Origin: Pirellulales bacterium
GTDB taxonomy: Bacteria; Planctomycetota; Planctomycetia; Pirellulales; UBA1268
Assembly (NCBI GenBank): GCA_029246985.1
Contig: JAQWMC010000101.1
Location: forward strand, 1 to 42,558
Direction of reading: 5' to 3'
Length of the DNA stretch: 42,558 bases
Part shown: positions 27,619 to 39,132 of the stretch, one piece after another
How the letters are laid out: each line of letters starts with the position of its first letter
Numbering within the stretch: the first letter of the stretch is position 1
Position numbers and translations under genes: made by a program
The notes under the pieces: model-generated
What the model saw: the letters and a program-made list of their open reading frames with translations, nothing else
What the model was told of the DNA's origin: nothing
Database searches by the model: none

Positions 27619-28191
27619 GTGGTTCGTCTGATACTTGTGGGTTACCGAGCTTCTGGAAAGACAACTATCGCTCGCGCTTTATCAAATCATTTTGACTGCC
27701 CTGCTATCGATGCGGATGAGGTATTTGAACAAAAGCATTCATGTTCAGTTGGGGAATTCATTCAGAGTCAAGGTGAGTTGTCCTTTCGAGATGCAGAAAC
27801 GCTCGTGTTACAAGAACTCCTCAGGATTTCGGATGGTGTGTTGTCGACGGGTGGTGGAATTGTTTTGCGAGAAGAAAATCGCAGCATAATGGGAAATGCT
27901 GGGCTGCCCATAGTATGGCTGGTGGCTCCCGCGGATGAAATTCGACGGCGACTTGCAGCGGACATAACAACAGCCAGCCGTCGCCCAGCGCTTGAAGGAA
28001 AAGATGTTTATTCTGAAGTTGATCAGGCACTGATCGATCGAGAGCCGTACTACGCTGATGTGGCCCATTTTCGTATAAATACAGACGGAGTATCAGTACC
28101 AGCCATTGTGGGGGAAATTATTGAATGGCTGGCCTCGTGGAAAGGTTGCGAGTCACGGCCTGGTGACGCATCTGCAGGAGCTAATTCATGA
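27619..28191 (+). CDS. aroK: Shikimate kinase
   Basis: AroK phosphorylates shikimate using ATP, the step after AroE. The N-terminus is MVRLILVGYRASGKTTIARAL with the Walker A GYRASGKT at residues 8-15. DADEVFEQ provides the shikimate-binding Asp, and LSTGGGIVLREENR carries the GGG motif. The lid region RRPALEG follows. The start is a GTG with a strong AGGAGG 8 bases upstream. The stop overlaps the start of the next gene as ATGA, so the downstream membrane protease is translationally coupled, which is an odd functional pairing. The C-terminal 15 residues are low-complexity and probably dispensable. Confidence 0.92.
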   Translation: MVRLILVGYRASGKTTIARALSNHFDCPAIDADEVFEQKHSCSVGEFIQSQGELSFRDAETLVLQELLRISDGVLSTGGGIVLREENRSIMGNAGLPIVWLVAPADEIRRRLAADITTASRRPALEGKDVYSEVDQALIDREPYYADVAHFRINTDGVSVPAIVGEIIEWLASWKGCESRPGDASAGANS

Positions 28192-29366
28192 ATAGTGGCA
28201 ATACTCTTGTCGCTCTTGTGTCTGCAGGATTAGCCGGAGCTCTGGCAGGCTTTGTACTGCATCGTTTTGTGAGTTGGTTACTTGATGAAATTGAGGTTGC
28301 CGAAGGCACGCAAGACAGTCAGGTCCAAAGTCTTGGAAAGTCTGCACCTCGGTATCGCAGTGTGACAATTGTGGCTGGTTGTCTCGTGGTAGTGGGAATC
28401 GTATGGTGGGAAGTCATCTACGAGGGGCTTTTGCCACACAATGTGGTGCGTACTACTGCAAGCTCCTCTGCTCTTTTGATACGGGCGTGGGGGCACTCAA
28501 TTTTTTTCTGGTTCCTTGCTGCTGCTGCTTGGGTCGATATTCGCTATCGAGTTATACCCGATGTCATCACAACGCCCGGTGTATTGTGCGGCCTCATTGC
28601 CTTGGCGATCTTCCCTGAAATTCTTCTTCCTGTTCCGGTCATTACTGAGCGATCTTTTGCAGCCGCTACTCTGACCGAAGATTTTTTGGTTGCCTGGGGA
28701 CCACTCAACGTGTCAAAAGCTGTTGATTCATCGGTACAACATCTGGCTACAACCATGGCTTTATTTATGTTGTGGTGGGCTCTGTGCACAGCTCGTTGGA
28801 CTCCAAAAAATAAAGGACGTTCAAAAGATCTGGTGCAGAGGATGAGCCAATGTGTCAGTGAGCCCCGTAATGTTGTTTTGGTGCTTGGTGTTGCCGTTCT
28901 TTGCATTGTGAATTGGTTGGGGGGGGTGCGTTTGGCAGCAATCGAGAGTGGGATGATCGGGCTGGCTGTTTCGGCAGGTATTGTCTGGTTTACTCGGGGG
29001 GGGGCTTCACTTGCTCTCGGTCGTGAGGCAATGGGTATGGGAGATGTCACCCTCATGGCAATGGTGGGTATTTGGCTTGGTTGGCAGCCTGCCGTATTGA
29101 TTTTTTTCCTAGCCACGTTTCTTGGATTAGTTCACGGGCTCTTTCAGCTCGTTATGCATCGTGAGAATGAACTGCCGTTTGGTCCAAGTCTGTGCTTGGC
29201 GGCGGTACTGGTTACTCTGTTCTGGCAGCCGGTATGGGCCTGGGCCTCAGTGTTCTTCGATGATGTCGTGCAACTGGGAACAGTTCTGGGGCTCGTTGTT
29301 CTACTCACCGCGGTGACCCTTTTCCTGTGGCGGTGGATGCGAGGAAAGATGCAGTCGATCGTTTGA
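28188..29366 (+). CDS. Prepilin-peptidase-like (A24) membrane aspartic protease, no methylase domain
   Basis: Type IV prepilin peptidases cut the leader of pilin-like proteins using two Asp in the membrane. Both are visible: Asp117 in WVDIRYRVIPD and Asp286 in GMGDVTLM (GxGD motif). ELPFGPSLCLAA also fits the family. The N-terminal region GALAGFVLHRFV resembles the leader helix, but the cytoplasmic methyltransferase domain with its paired Cys motifs is missing. About 165 residues, including a hydrophilic loop at about 200-228, separate the two catalytic Asp, more than usual. Two long G runs lie in the coding sequence (8 G at 28919-28926, 9 G at 28996-29004). It may process pilin-like proteins or another substrate; none is encoded nearby. 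Confidence 0.8.
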   Translation: MNSGNTLVALVSAGLAGALAGFVLHRFVSWLLDEIEVAEGTQDSQVQSLGKSAPRYRSVTIVAGCLVVVGIVWWEVIYEGLLPHNVVRTTASSSALLIRAWGHSIFFWFLAAAAWVDIRYRVIPDVITTPGVLCGLIALAIFPEILLPVPVITERSFAAATLTEDFLVAWGPLNVSKAVDSSVQHLATTMALFMLWWALCTARWTPKNKGRSKDLVQRMSQCVSEPRNVVLVLGVAVLCIVNWLGGVRLAAIESGMIGLAVSAGIVWFTRGGASLALGREAMGMGDVTLMAMVGIWLGWQPAVLIFFLATFLGLVHGLFQLVMHRENELPFGPSLCLAAVLVTLFWQPVWAWASVFFDDVVQLGTVLGLVVLLTAVTLFLWRWMRGKMQSIV

Positions 29367-29503
29367 TTTCAACAGATCTTCCTGAAATTTGCCTTGAAAT
29401 ACGGAAATTCCCAAGAAAACAACAGGCCGACGGCCTTGCTTGGGGTGGGTGTCTTCTCTATTCTCCGCATGTTCATGTCTCCTTTCATGATTGCTTTGTG
29501 GGT

Positions 29504-30349
29504 ATGTACAGATACCGTGTGCTAATAGTTTGTGTGCTTTCAGCATCAGCCGTTTCTATAGGCTGTTCGAATCTCATGCGCCGAGAGCCAGCCCCGGCTA
29601 CGATAAGTCTTGAACCCCCACCTGGCGTTGCTGCACCCGCGCATACCCTTCCTCAGACATTGCCAAGTTTGCCGCAGACGCCGTCGTACAGTTCCTTGGG
29701 GAGTGCTCAATTGGAAGCTGCCCTGACTCGGAGTCAGACCGAAAATCAGATCATGCAAGAAGAGCTCTCAGCGATTCGAGAGCAGTTAGCCAGTACTACA
29801 ACTCAACTGGCTGCAAGCCGAGTCGTTGGTCGTCCAGGAACTTCTGGAGACATCATAAGTCCATTAGTTTCGCCTTCGGCTGCAGGTGCTATTGCAGCGA
29901 TGCAATCAGCGATGGGGGAGTTGTCTTTTGAGAATCTTCAAGTTCGCTTGGATGGGGGGGTTGTTCGTGTTGAAGTACCATCTGAACGCTTATTTGAATC
30001 TGGAACACCGAACCTTTTACCCGCAGGTGCATCATTGCTGACTCAGTTAGCAACAGAACTAGAAAGAGTTTTTCCTCGTCATTATCTTGGAATCGAGGGA
30101 CATCTTGATACTGATCCGCTGACAGGATCTTCGTGGCAGTCTGCGCACCAGTTGACAACTGCTCAGGCCTCTGCTGTTTTTGATTTCCTGACCACTCGAA
30201 CGCCGTTGAGTGACAGGCAGATGTTCCTCGTTGCACACGGGTCGAATCATCCAGTCGTCTCAAACGCAACAACTGCGGGTAGGCAGCGAAATCGTCGGAT
30301 TGAATGCGTCATTTACCCGGAGCAGGCCTCGGTTCCGGGTACTCAATAA
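29504..30349 (+). CDS. Lipoprotein with coiled coil and C-terminal OmpA-like domain
   Basis: The track start (29327) overlaps the preceding gene and gives 59 residues of unlikely sequence. From the ATG at 29504 the protein begins MYRYRVLIVCVLSASAVSIGC, a lipoprotein signal with lipobox SIGC, so this start is preferred. A Pro-rich linker and a coiled coil (LEAALTRSQTENQIMQEELSAIREQLAS) follow. From about residue 140 there is an OmpA/MotB-like peptidoglycan-binding domain: LFESGTPNLLPAGASLLTQLATEL, IEGHLDTDPL and the late GRQRNRRIECVIYP. The likely role is anchoring the envelope to peptidoglycan. A run of seven G is at 29954-29960. Not to be confused with a porin, as there is no beta-barrel part. 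Confidence 0.8.
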   Translation: MYRYRVLIVCVLSASAVSIGCSNLMRREPAPATISLEPPPGVAAPAHTLPQTLPSLPQTPSYSSLGSAQLEAALTRSQTENQIMQEELSAIREQLASTTTQLAASRVVGRPGTSGDIISPLVSPSAAGAIAAMQSAMGELSFENLQVRLDGGVVRVEVPSERLFESGTPNLLPAGASLLTQLATELERVFPRHYLGIEGHLDTDPLTGSSWQSAHQLTTAQASAVFDFLTTRTPLSDRQMFLVAHGSNHPVVSNATTAGRQRNRRIECVIYPEQASVPGTQ

Positions 30350-30429
30350 GTGTCGGATGGAATGACGAAACGGGCTTCAGTGGGTTCTGGTGTCGGTCGG
30401 ATTTGACTGAACAGCGTCAGACGTTTGGG

Positions 30430-30452
30430 GAAAAAGTGCCCCCCCCTTTTTC
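30430..30452 (+). terminator. A/T-stem hairpin with C8 loop before hisH
   Basis: GAAAAAG (30430-30436) can pair with CTTTTTC (30446-30452) around a loop of TG and seven C; the C run is eight bases in total. The preceding GGGG could pair instead with the C run. It may end the OmpA-like transcript, but no T tract follows. Confidence 0.33.
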
Positions 30453-30480
30453 TTGTCGTGCGGCGGCTTACACTCCGGAT

Positions 30481-31101
30481 ATGCTCAGGATTATAGATTA
30501 CGGAAGTGGCAATCTTCGAAGTGTTCAAAAAGCTTTTGAAAGGCATGGCGTTACTGCAGAAATAACGTCAGACCCGAACTGTGTCGCCGAGTCCGACAGG
30601 CTTGTTCTTCCGGGCGTAGGTGCTTTTTCAGATGCAATGGCAGCACTGCGTGAACGTGGACTTGTTGAGCCAATTCAGGGGCACATTTACGCTGATCGGC
30701 CATTCCTTGGAATCTGCATGGGCCTGCAGCTCCTCTTCGAAACGGGTTGGGAGGGTGGCCGGCACGATGGATTAGGAGTGTTTGCTGGTGATGTCACCCG
30801 GTTTAATTGTTCGGATGATTTGAAGGTTCCGCACATGGGTTGGAATCAAGTGAGATGGCGTGAGGGGAGTCATGTGTCGCAAGTAATTTGTGAGGATATA
30901 CAACAGCCCGACTTTTTTTACTTTGTACACTCGTACTGTGTTCAGCCTTCAGACCCGAGTGTTGTTGTTGCCGAGACCGACTACGGCGGAATGTTTTGTT
31001 CCGGGGTAGCGCGAGGACGTTTGTTGGCGACGCAATTCCACCCCGAAAAGAGTCAATCAATAGGGATGCGATTACTGAAGTATTTTATCGAACACGTTTA
31101 A
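30481..31101 (+). CDS. hisH: Imidazole glycerol phosphate synthase, glutamine amidotransferase subunit
   Basis: HisH hydrolyses glutamine and passes ammonia to HisF in histidine synthesis. The start is the ATG at 30481 (MLRIIDYGSGNLRSVQKAFERHG), because the longer track form begins inside the previous gene. The class I glutaminase elements are present: VLPGVGAFSDAM, the nucleophile in PFLGICMGLQLLFE and the catalytic His-Glu in ATQFHPEKSQ. Length is about 206 residues, normal for the family. hisF is not in the window, but hisA follows after 26 bases, the usual neighbour. Confidence 0.94.
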   Translation: MLRIIDYGSGNLRSVQKAFERHGVTAEITSDPNCVAESDRLVLPGVGAFSDAMAALRERGLVEPIQGHIYADRPFLGICMGLQLLFETGWEGGRHDGLGVFAGDVTRFNCSDDLKVPHMGWNQVRWREGSHVSQVICEDIQQPDFFYFVHSYCVQPSDPSVVVAETDYGGMFCSGVARGRLLATQFHPEKSQSIGMRLLKYFIEHV

Positions 31102-31127
31102 TGGTCTGTTATATAAAGGAAGACACG

Positions 31128-31850
31128 ATGGAGCTTTGGCCAGCAATCGATCTCCGTGGAGGCTGTTGTGTACGCCTGCAGCAAGGCGACTACAATCGCG
31201 AAACAGTCTTTGGAGAAGAACCTGTCAAGACTGTGAAGAAATTCACTTCTTCTGGTAGTCGCCGGCTTCATATTGTTGATCTTGAAGGCGCAAAAGATGG
31301 AGCTGCTATACAGGCCGATTTGATTCGTCAGATGGTAGCGGCGGCCGGGGTGCCTTGTCAGGTAGGAGGGGGTATACGTTCCAGGCAGATAATAGAATCC
31401 TACCTTGGGGCAGGAGTTTCACGACTCGTTATTGGAAGTGTTGCGATTGAGCAGCCAAAACTGTTTGCTGAGCTTGCGCATGCATTTCCTGATACGCTTG
31501 TCCTTGGTCTCGATGCCCGGGAAGGAAAGCTCGCAGCGCGAGGTTGGATTGAGACCAGCACACAGCGAGCTGTCGACGTAGCTGTCCAGTCGGCTGAACT
31601 TCCGCTTGCAGCTATTGTGTATACAGATATTGCCCGTGACGGTATGCTCCAAGGTCCAAACCTTCCCGCTCTAGAGGCAATGGTGCAAGCGTCCCCCCAT
31701 CCCGTTGTGGCATCCGGGGGTATCGCTGATGCAGATGATCTGCGGGCAGTCGCAGCAACTGGTGCGTCTGGATGTATTGTTGGGCGAGCACTTTATGATG
31801 GTGGCCTGACTCTTGCAGCAGCCATTGAAGCATCAGGTGAGGCACTGTAA
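31128..31850 (+). CDS. hisA: ProFAR isomerase
   Basis: HisA opens the ribose ring of ProFAR by an Amadori rearrangement, the step before HisH/HisF. The protein from the ATG at 31128 is 240 residues, beginning MELWPAIDLRGGCCVRLQQGDYNRETVF with the catalytic Asp in PAIDL. The second catalytic Asp is in YTDIARDGMLQGPN. The phosphate-binding loops are seen in PCQVGGGIRS, VASGGIADADDL and GCIVGRALYDG. AAAGGA lies 7 bases before this ATG. The track start at 30996 overlaps hisH and is rejected. It is likely in one operon with hisH. Confidence 0.94.
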   Translation: MELWPAIDLRGGCCVRLQQGDYNRETVFGEEPVKTVKKFTSSGSRRLHIVDLEGAKDGAAIQADLIRQMVAAAGVPCQVGGGIRSRQIIESYLGAGVSRLVIGSVAIEQPKLFAELAHAFPDTLVLGLDAREGKLAARGWIETSTQRAVDVAVQSAELPLAAIVYTDIARDGMLQGPNLPALEAMVQASPHPVVASGGIADADDLRAVAATGASGCIVGRALYDGGLTLAAAIEASGEAL

Positions 31851-31996
31851 AGGCGGAAAAGTTGCCCGCAGACCTTACCCTGCTTCCCGTTTGTGATGCG
31901 TTCGAGAAGTTCAATTCAACTTTGACCTAGGGGTGGGTCGAATCTCTCGAATGGGTACCTATTGAGGTCAAGCAACTGCGCTGCTGGACAAAGAAC

Positions 31997-32998
31997 ATGG
32001 CAACTGATTTACGGTTAAAAGAACAGCTACCGAAGCTGACGCAACGAATTGTTGACACCTATCGAGAGGTGCCAGCAACGAACTATCTCGGGCATTGTCC
32101 CCTCCCTAATTATGAGTCGATTATTACCGTGTGCGAGGACCTGAAAGAAATCCTCTATCCAGGATATCGCCGTAGAGAGAATCTTCATTTTGGGAATGTT
32201 ACGTATCACGTTGGTGATCTAATCGATGGATTGCACGATAAACTTACGATACAGATTGGTCGTGCGTTGCGTCATAGTCTTGCAGCAACGCAGGTTGCCG
32301 CGGCTGCCGGCCGCCGTACCCCTTCGCTGCCAGATGCTGTTCAGGAGTGTGTTGACGAAGCTGACTTTGAAGCATTAGGTCAAGCGAAAGCGGTCGAGTT
32401 TTTGGAGCAGATTCCAGATCTTCGAAGAGTTCTTGCCACGGATGTTAAGGCAGCATATGATGGTGATCCTGCGGTGCGGAATCTCGAAGAAATTATCTTC
32501 TGCTATCCAGGGCTTGAGGCGGTGACCATACACCGTCTTGCTCATTTACTACAACGACTTTCCGTACCCCTGATTCCGAGAATGATGGCTGAGTGGGCAC
32601 ACTCTCGTACCGGTATTGACCTTCATCCTGGTGCAACGATTGGAGATCATTTTTTTATAGATCATGGTACGGGTGTGGTGGTTGGTGAAACCTGTGAAAT
32701 CGGCAGTCATGTAAAACTGTATCAAGGTGTCACGCTTGGCGCCGTGTCGTTTCCAACCGATGCTGAGGGGCAGTTGGTGCGAGGCGCAAAACGCCACCCA
32801 ACCATAGGCGATCGGGTTGTTATCTATGCCAACGCAACAGTCCTTGGTGGTGCGACAGTTATTGGGCATGATTCCGTAATTGGTAGTAACGTGTGGATCA
32901 CACGGTCTATTGAGCCACACACGACTGTTGTTCTAGAAAAGCCAAAACTGCGTATGCGGGGAGAAGCACCCTCGCCTGAGGCGGACTACCAAATCTGA
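31997..32998 (+). CDS. cysE: Serine O-acetyltransferase
   Basis: This enzyme acetylates serine from acetyl-CoA, the first step of cysteine synthesis. The C-terminal half is a left-handed beta-helix of hexapeptide repeats: [44 protein letters not shown], followed by [37 protein letters not shown]. The His of HPGATIG and the Asp-His of FIDHGTG are the catalytic pair. The helical N-terminal domain is long (about 200 residues), giving a 333-residue protein against about 270 in the common type. Longer serine acetyltransferases occur in several phyla. It ends 61 bases before the convergent atp operon. Confidence 0.88.
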   Translation: MATDLRLKEQLPKLTQRIVDTYREVPATNYLGHCPLPNYESIITVCEDLKEILYPGYRRRENLHFGNVTYHVGDLIDGLHDKLTIQIGRALRHSLAATQVAAAAGRRTPSLPDAVQECVDEADFEALGQAKAVEFLEQIPDLRRVLATDVKAAYDGDPAVRNLEEIIFCYPGLEAVTIHRLAHLLQRLSVPLIPRMMAEWAHSRTGIDLHPGATIGDHFFIDHGTGVVVGETCEIGSHVKLYQGVTLGAVSFPTDAEGQLVRGAKRHPTIGDRVVIYANATVLGGATVIGHDSVIGSNVWITRSIEPHTTVVLEKPKLRMRGEAPSPEADYQI

Positions 32999-33026
32999 CC
33001 GGTGCAAACGGTAACGAGCCAGCTAG

Positions 33027-33054
33027 AAAAAATTTGGTATTTGAGAAACCAAAT
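33027..33054 (-). terminator. Terminator of the atp operon
   Basis: On the minus strand ATTTGGT pairs with ACCAAAT over nine bases, and T residues follow directly (plus-strand A run at 33027-33032). It lies just after the atpC stop and between convergent genes. The stem is AT-rich, so strength is uncertain. Confidence 0.5.
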
Positions 33055-33059
33055 CAGTT

Positions 33060-33497
33060 CTATTTTCTTTTTTGTCGGGCGGCCCTGAGTCGAGCACGAG
33101 CAGCCGACTCCGCCTTCAGAAGAGCATCTATTTGATCGTCGCCAACTGCCTTTTGTTGGTACAAATTCTCAAGTTCGGCCTGTATTTCTGGTGCTTTGAT
33201 TGATCCGGAATCGATCGCACCCTGAGTGATGACGGTTACTTCGTTATTGCCAACCTCGACGAATCCACCTTCAACAAAGGTACAAATGGTTGTTTCAGTC
33301 CCTGTTCCTCCTGCGACACCGTGTAACTGTACCTCGCCTGCTCCGAGGCGTCCGATGAAAGGAGCATGTCCCGCGGCGATTCCCCGGCTTCCGTCATCGA
33401 GAGGGAGTGATACCCCTGCAGCTTTCGTGTCGAGAACTGTCTGTTCAGGTGTGACAATAACGCAGTGAATAAGTTTCTGTGATGTCGTGGTTGCCAT
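33060..33497 (-). CDS. atpC: ATP synthase F1 epsilon subunit
   Basis: Epsilon is part of the central stalk and can inhibit ATP hydrolysis. The protein starts MATTTSQKLIHCVIVTPEQTVLDTKAAGVSLPLDDGSRGIAAGHAPFIGRLGAGEVQL, the typical beta-sandwich with GxxGIAAGHAPxI. TFVEGGFVEVGNNEVTVITQGAI follows, and then a helical C-terminal domain (AELENLYQQKAVGDDQIDALLKAESAARARLRAARQKRK). Length of 145 residues is standard. It is the last gene of the operon, 29 bases after atpD. Confidence 0.93.
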   Translation of the reverse strand: MATTTSQKLIHCVIVTPEQTVLDTKAAGVSLPLDDGSRGIAAGHAPFIGRLGAGEVQLHGVAGGTGTETTICTFVEGGFVEVGNNEVTVITQGAIDSGSIKAPEIQAELENLYQQKAVGDDQIDALLKAESAARARLRAARQKRK

Positions 33498-33526
33498 GAT
33501 ACTTTTTACGAGAGGTTGCTTTCTGA

Positions 33527-35951
<2,425 letters not shown>

Positions 35952-35968
35952 AGGAATTCTTCTCTTTC

Positions 35969-37513
35969 TCAGTTCGAGCCGGCAAGAGAGGGTTCAGGTT
36001 GCTTTGCACCTTGAACCTGACGCTTGTATTCCGCAATCGCAGCCTCCAGCAACCGTTCTGTCTCATCGTCAAGGGCTTTTGTTTCCTCAAGCCTTGAGCG
36101 TACCTCTGGTGTCTGGTCCCGCACAAAAGTCAGGAAACCAGATTCCCAGGCAGCGACTTTGTCTCGTTCGACGTTGTCGAGATGTCCACGTGTTCCTGCA
36201 TAAATGCTGAGAACCTGATCGACAATATCGAGAGGCTGGTACTGGCCCTGTTTTAGTAGTTCAACCATGCAATAGCCACGGTCAAGTCTCGACTGCGTCG
36301 CGGCGTCGAGATCTGTTCCGAGTTGTGCGAATGCTTCGAGTTCACGGAACGAAGCGAGGTCCAGCCGAAGCCCCCCCGAAACCTTCTTCATCGCTTTTGT
36401 TTGGGCGGCTCCACCAACACGAGAGACAGAGATGCCAACGTTCATTGCTGGACGCTGGCCGGCAAAGAACAAATCGGGCTGAAGATAGATTTGGCCGTCG
36501 GTGATCGAAATTACATTGGTGGGAATGTAAGCTGACACTTCACCCTCAAGTGTTTCGATAATTGGTAGAGACGTGAGCGAGCCCCCGCCATGTTCATCAG
36601 AAAGCTTTGCAGATCTTTCGAGAAGACGACTATGTGCATAGAAAACGTCACCAGGATAGGCCTCACGTCCCGGTGGGCGACGCATGAGAAGTGATAGTTG
36701 TCGGTAGGCGGTTGCTTGCTTCGAGAGATCATCATAAACGATTAACGCATGTTCGCCGTTGTACATGAACTCTTCTGCCATTGCAGTTCCAGAATAGGGT
36801 GCAATGTACTGAAGTGGTGCAGCAGTAGATCCTCCTGCGACAATCACCGTCGTGTAATCCATAGCGCCATGCTTACGTAGCACGTCAATGGCGACAGCGA
36901 CAGAGGAGTCTTTTTGTCCAACGGCGACATAAAAGCATTTTACGCCACTGTGTTTTTGATTGATGATTGCATCAATTCCGATGGCTGTTTTTCCAGTTTT
37001 ACGGTCACCGATAATCAATTCTCGTTGACCGCGGCCGATAGGAGTCATCGCATCGATTGCTTTAATGCCCGTTTGAAGAGGCTCGCGTACGGGTTGACGA
37101 TCAGCGACACCCGGTGCAAGAGTTTCAACAGGCCTTCTTTTGTCAGTGGTGATTGGTCCTTTTCCGTCGAGTGGATTGCCAAGTGGGTCGAGAACCCGAC
37201 CAATGACCGCATCACCGACAGGTACACTGAGAAGCTTTCCAGTGCTTCGTACTTCATCACCCTCGTTTACCTTCAGGTAATCACCAAGAATGATGACACC
37301 GACAGAATTTTCTTCGAGGTTAAATGCCAGCCCAGTAACGCCACCTGGAAACTCGACCATTTCGCCGGCCATTACGCCAGATAGCCCCCAGACGCGAGCA
37401 ATGCCGTCACCAACTTCGAGTACTTGCCCGACTTCTCGGACATCAATACCAGTCTGATAGCGGTCAATTTCTTCACGCAGAACCGAGGCGATCTCGTCGG
37501 TGTTGAATTTCAT
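35969..37513 (-). CDS. atpA: ATP synthase F1 alpha subunit
   Basis: Alpha carries the non-catalytic nucleotide sites. The product is 514 residues. Walker A is [15 protein letters not shown], and [46 protein letters not shown] is the family signature with the Arg finger region. AGGAG sits 5 bases before the ATG. The gene overlaps atpH by 41 bases, an unusually long overlap that implies tight coupling. A seven-C run on the plus strand at 36371-36377 lies in the coding sequence for a Gly-Gly pair. Confidence 0.97.
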   Translation of the reverse strand: MKFNTDEIASVLREEIDRYQTGIDVREVGQVLEVGDGIARVWGLSGVMAGEMVEFPGGVTGLAFNLEENSVGVIILGDYLKVNEGDEVRSTGKLLSVPVGDAVIGRVLDPLGNPLDGKGPITTDKRRPVETLAPGVADRQPVREPLQTGIKAIDAMTPIGRGQRELIIGDRKTGKTAIGIDAIINQKHSGVKCFYVAVGQKDSSVAVAIDVLRKHGAMDYTTVIVAGGSTAAPLQYIAPYSGTAMAEEFMYNGEHALIVYDDLSKQATAYRQLSLLMRRPPGREAYPGDVFYAHSRLLERSAKLSDEHGGGSLTSLPIIETLEGEVSAYIPTNVISITDGQIYLQPDLFFAGQRPAMNVGISVSRVGGAAQTKAMKKVSGGLRLDLASFRELEAFAQLGTDLDAATQSRLDRGYCMVELLKQGQYQPLDIVDQVLSIYAGTRGHLDNVERDKVAAWESGFLTFVRDQTPEVRSRLEETKALDDETERLLEAAIAEYKRQVQGAKQPEPSLAGSN

Positions 37514-38111
37514 GGATACTCCTCTGCTTCAAACGCTCCGCGAGCGACACTAAGCTCGTGGAGACGGAATGGTCGTAAACTGTATCTTCGATCCGAACGA
37601 CAAGGCCGCCGAGCAGATCTGGATTAACGGAAAAATGAGCGGTAAGCGACTCGCCTAGTGATTCTTCGACTGACTTAAGAATTGCAGCCTGTTCATCTGG
37701 GGTAATCGAGTTGGCAGTTGTAAGGACGGCTTCTCGTCGCCCTGCCCTCTGGTCTAAATCACGGCGTAGTGCGATCACCAATTCTGGCAGAAGCCCAAGC
37801 CGTTCATGGTTTGCAAGCACCAGCAGCGTGTTGAGCGTAATGGTCGATACTCTTCCGGAAAAGGTTTTGCTGACAAGAGCAGTCTTATCCGATGGCGTTA
37901 TTCGAGGTGATTCGAGAACGTTTGTGAGACTTTCAACGCGAGGAAGCACGTCTTCTACAATGTGCGTTAATTCTTCGACTACTTCCGACTGGCATTGGTG
38001 GCGATCAGCAGCTTCAACAATTGCCTGAGCATAGACCTTCGCGAGTCTCGCTGACCCAATGTCACGAGGTGCATCCAGCGGTGATGAACGATTTAATTCG
38101 TCGGTAGTCAT
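37473..38111 (-). CDS. atpH: ATP synthase F1 delta subunit
   Basis: Delta (OSCP in mitochondria) fastens the peripheral stalk to F1. The protein is 212 residues. The N-terminal helical bundle has [20 protein letters not shown], the usual A-x-x-Y-A-x-A-L-like start. [42 protein letters not shown] is the central signature, and [34 protein letters not shown] is the C-terminal signature. The N-terminus carries about 20 extra residues ([18 protein letters not shown]). The 3' end overlaps atpA. Confidence 0.93.
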   Translation of the reverse strand: MTTDELNRSSPLDAPRDIGSARLAKVYAQAIVEAADRHQCQSEVVEELTHIVEDVLPRVESLTNVLESPRITPSDKTALVSKTFSGRVSTITLNTLLVLANHERLGLLPELVIALRRDLDQRAGRREAVLTTANSITPDEQAAILKSVEESLGESLTAHFSVNPDLLGGLVVRIEDTVYDHSVSTSLVSLAERLKQRSIHEIQHRRDRLGSA

Positions 38112-38137
38112 GCGATTTTTATTGTTTTTCCACAGTC

Positions 38138-38842
38138 CTAGTTGGCACTTGGCGATGTTGAAAGACTTGCGACAGATTCACGTACAAGACGATTTTTATC
38201 TTCAGGGCTGATCTTCTCTCGAATGAATTTCTCAGCCACGCCGACGGCAAGGTCACCTGCTTTTTCAGCGAGTTGCGAGATGGCATCGTCTCGTGCCATT
38301 TCGATTTCTTTTTTGGCTCGTTGCTTCTCTTCGTCAGCCGCTTGCCGTGCCTCAGTTACTATTGTTTGTTTCGTTGTTTCAGCGTCCCGGCGAGCTTCAT
38401 CAAGCATTCCCTTGACTTCTTCTGCTGCTTCAGCAAGCCGCCGTTCGTATGAGGCGAGTTGGTTTTTTGCATCGTCATGCGCGTTTTGTGTTGCAGCGAT
38501 CATGTCGGCAATCCCCTGTTCGCGAGCATCGAGTCCCTTCATGATGGGTTTCCAGGCAACTGCAGAAAGCAAGAGCATGAGCATGAAGAAAACAGCAAAT
38601 GACCAGATCGCCAGATCTCTCCTCAATTCTGCAGGACTCTCGAAGTCTTCAAGAGATGTGCCTGGAGGTGGATTTGCACCGATTTCGGAATGATGCGCCC
38701 CATGTTTTTCATTCTGTCCATCAGCGGCGTGAGGTGTCTCTGAACCCCATGCGCTGCTTGTTGAGGATGACACAATCAGTATCACCATTAGAGCAAGAAG
38801 ACATGAGTGCCCAAGCCGGCAAGCTGTGTGTAAATACGACAT
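38138..38842 (-). CDS. atpF: ATP synthase Fo b subunit with N-terminal signal sequence
   Basis: The b subunit forms the peripheral stalk. The start is set at 38842 because GGAG lies 6 bases upstream; the longer track start at 38956 has no support. The N-terminus MSYLHTACRLGHSCLLALMVILIVSSSTSSAWGSE looks like a cleavable signal peptide. A charged spacer with several His follows, and then the true membrane helix LAIWSFAVFFMLMLLLSAVAW with the WKPIMKGLDAREQGIADMI start of the long helix. The rest is coiled coil (about residues 110-225). The signal-like extension makes the protein about 234 residues, longer than the 156 of Escherichia coli. Confidence 0.88.
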   Translation of the reverse strand: MSYLHTACRLGHSCLLALMVILIVSSSTSSAWGSETPHAADGQNEKHGAHHSEIGANPPPGTSLEDFESPAELRRDLAIWSFAVFFMLMLLLSAVAWKPIMKGLDAREQGIADMIAATQNAHDDAKNQLASYERRLAEAAEEVKGMLDEARRDAETTKQTIVTEARQAADEEKQRAKKEIEMARDDAISQLAEKAGDLAVGVAEKFIREKISPEDKNRLVRESVASLSTSPSAN

Positions 38843-39016
38843 CTGTGTCTCCTGTGGCAGACCGCTTCGTGTGAACATTTTGACGGCGTGTGGTTGCAAG
38901 CCTTTTGTAATGATCGCTGGGTTGATGCGATGCCTTGTGGTCGTAATGAAGGTCATATCAAGGGTGTCGCTTCAACAGGTGTGAAATCATTCCAAATGTA
39001 TTCGTAGACTCGTTGC

Positions 39017-39057
39017 CAGATGACAGATACGCGGAAGATTCCCGTATCCGTCATCTG
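39017..39057 (-). promoter_or_regulatory. Long hairpin upstream of atpF
   Basis: CAGATGAC pairs with GTCATCTG, a one-base mismatch follows, then GATACG pairs with CGTATC and a short GGA/TCC stem with one bulge closes a four-base loop. The total is 17 pairs in 41 bases. There is no T tract on the minus-strand side, so it is better explained as mRNA stabilising or processing structure than as terminator. Confidence 0.55.
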
Positions 39058-39089
39058 ACGAATTACCTTGCCACATATCTTAAAACTGG

Positions 39090-39132
39090 AAGTACTGTTC
39101 TCGTTCGCCCTTGGCGATGTAAGGCAGTACTT
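39090..39132 (-). promoter_or_regulatory. Composite hairpin just after atpE
   Basis: AAGTACTG pairs with CAGTACTT, a symmetric 7x7 internal loop follows, and TCGCC-CTT-GGCGA closes the top. It begins about 42 bases after the atpE stop. On the minus strand CCAGTTTT follows, so leaky termination or a 3' stabiliser is possible. Confidence 0.5.

Noticed and set aside
29327-29503. N-terminal extension of the OmpA-like lipoprotein
   Set aside because: It overlaps the prepilin-peptidase-like gene and would bury the lipoprotein signal.
30996-31127. N-terminal extension of HisA
   Set aside because: It overlaps hisH out of frame; the family start MELWPAIDL with AAAGGA is at 31128.
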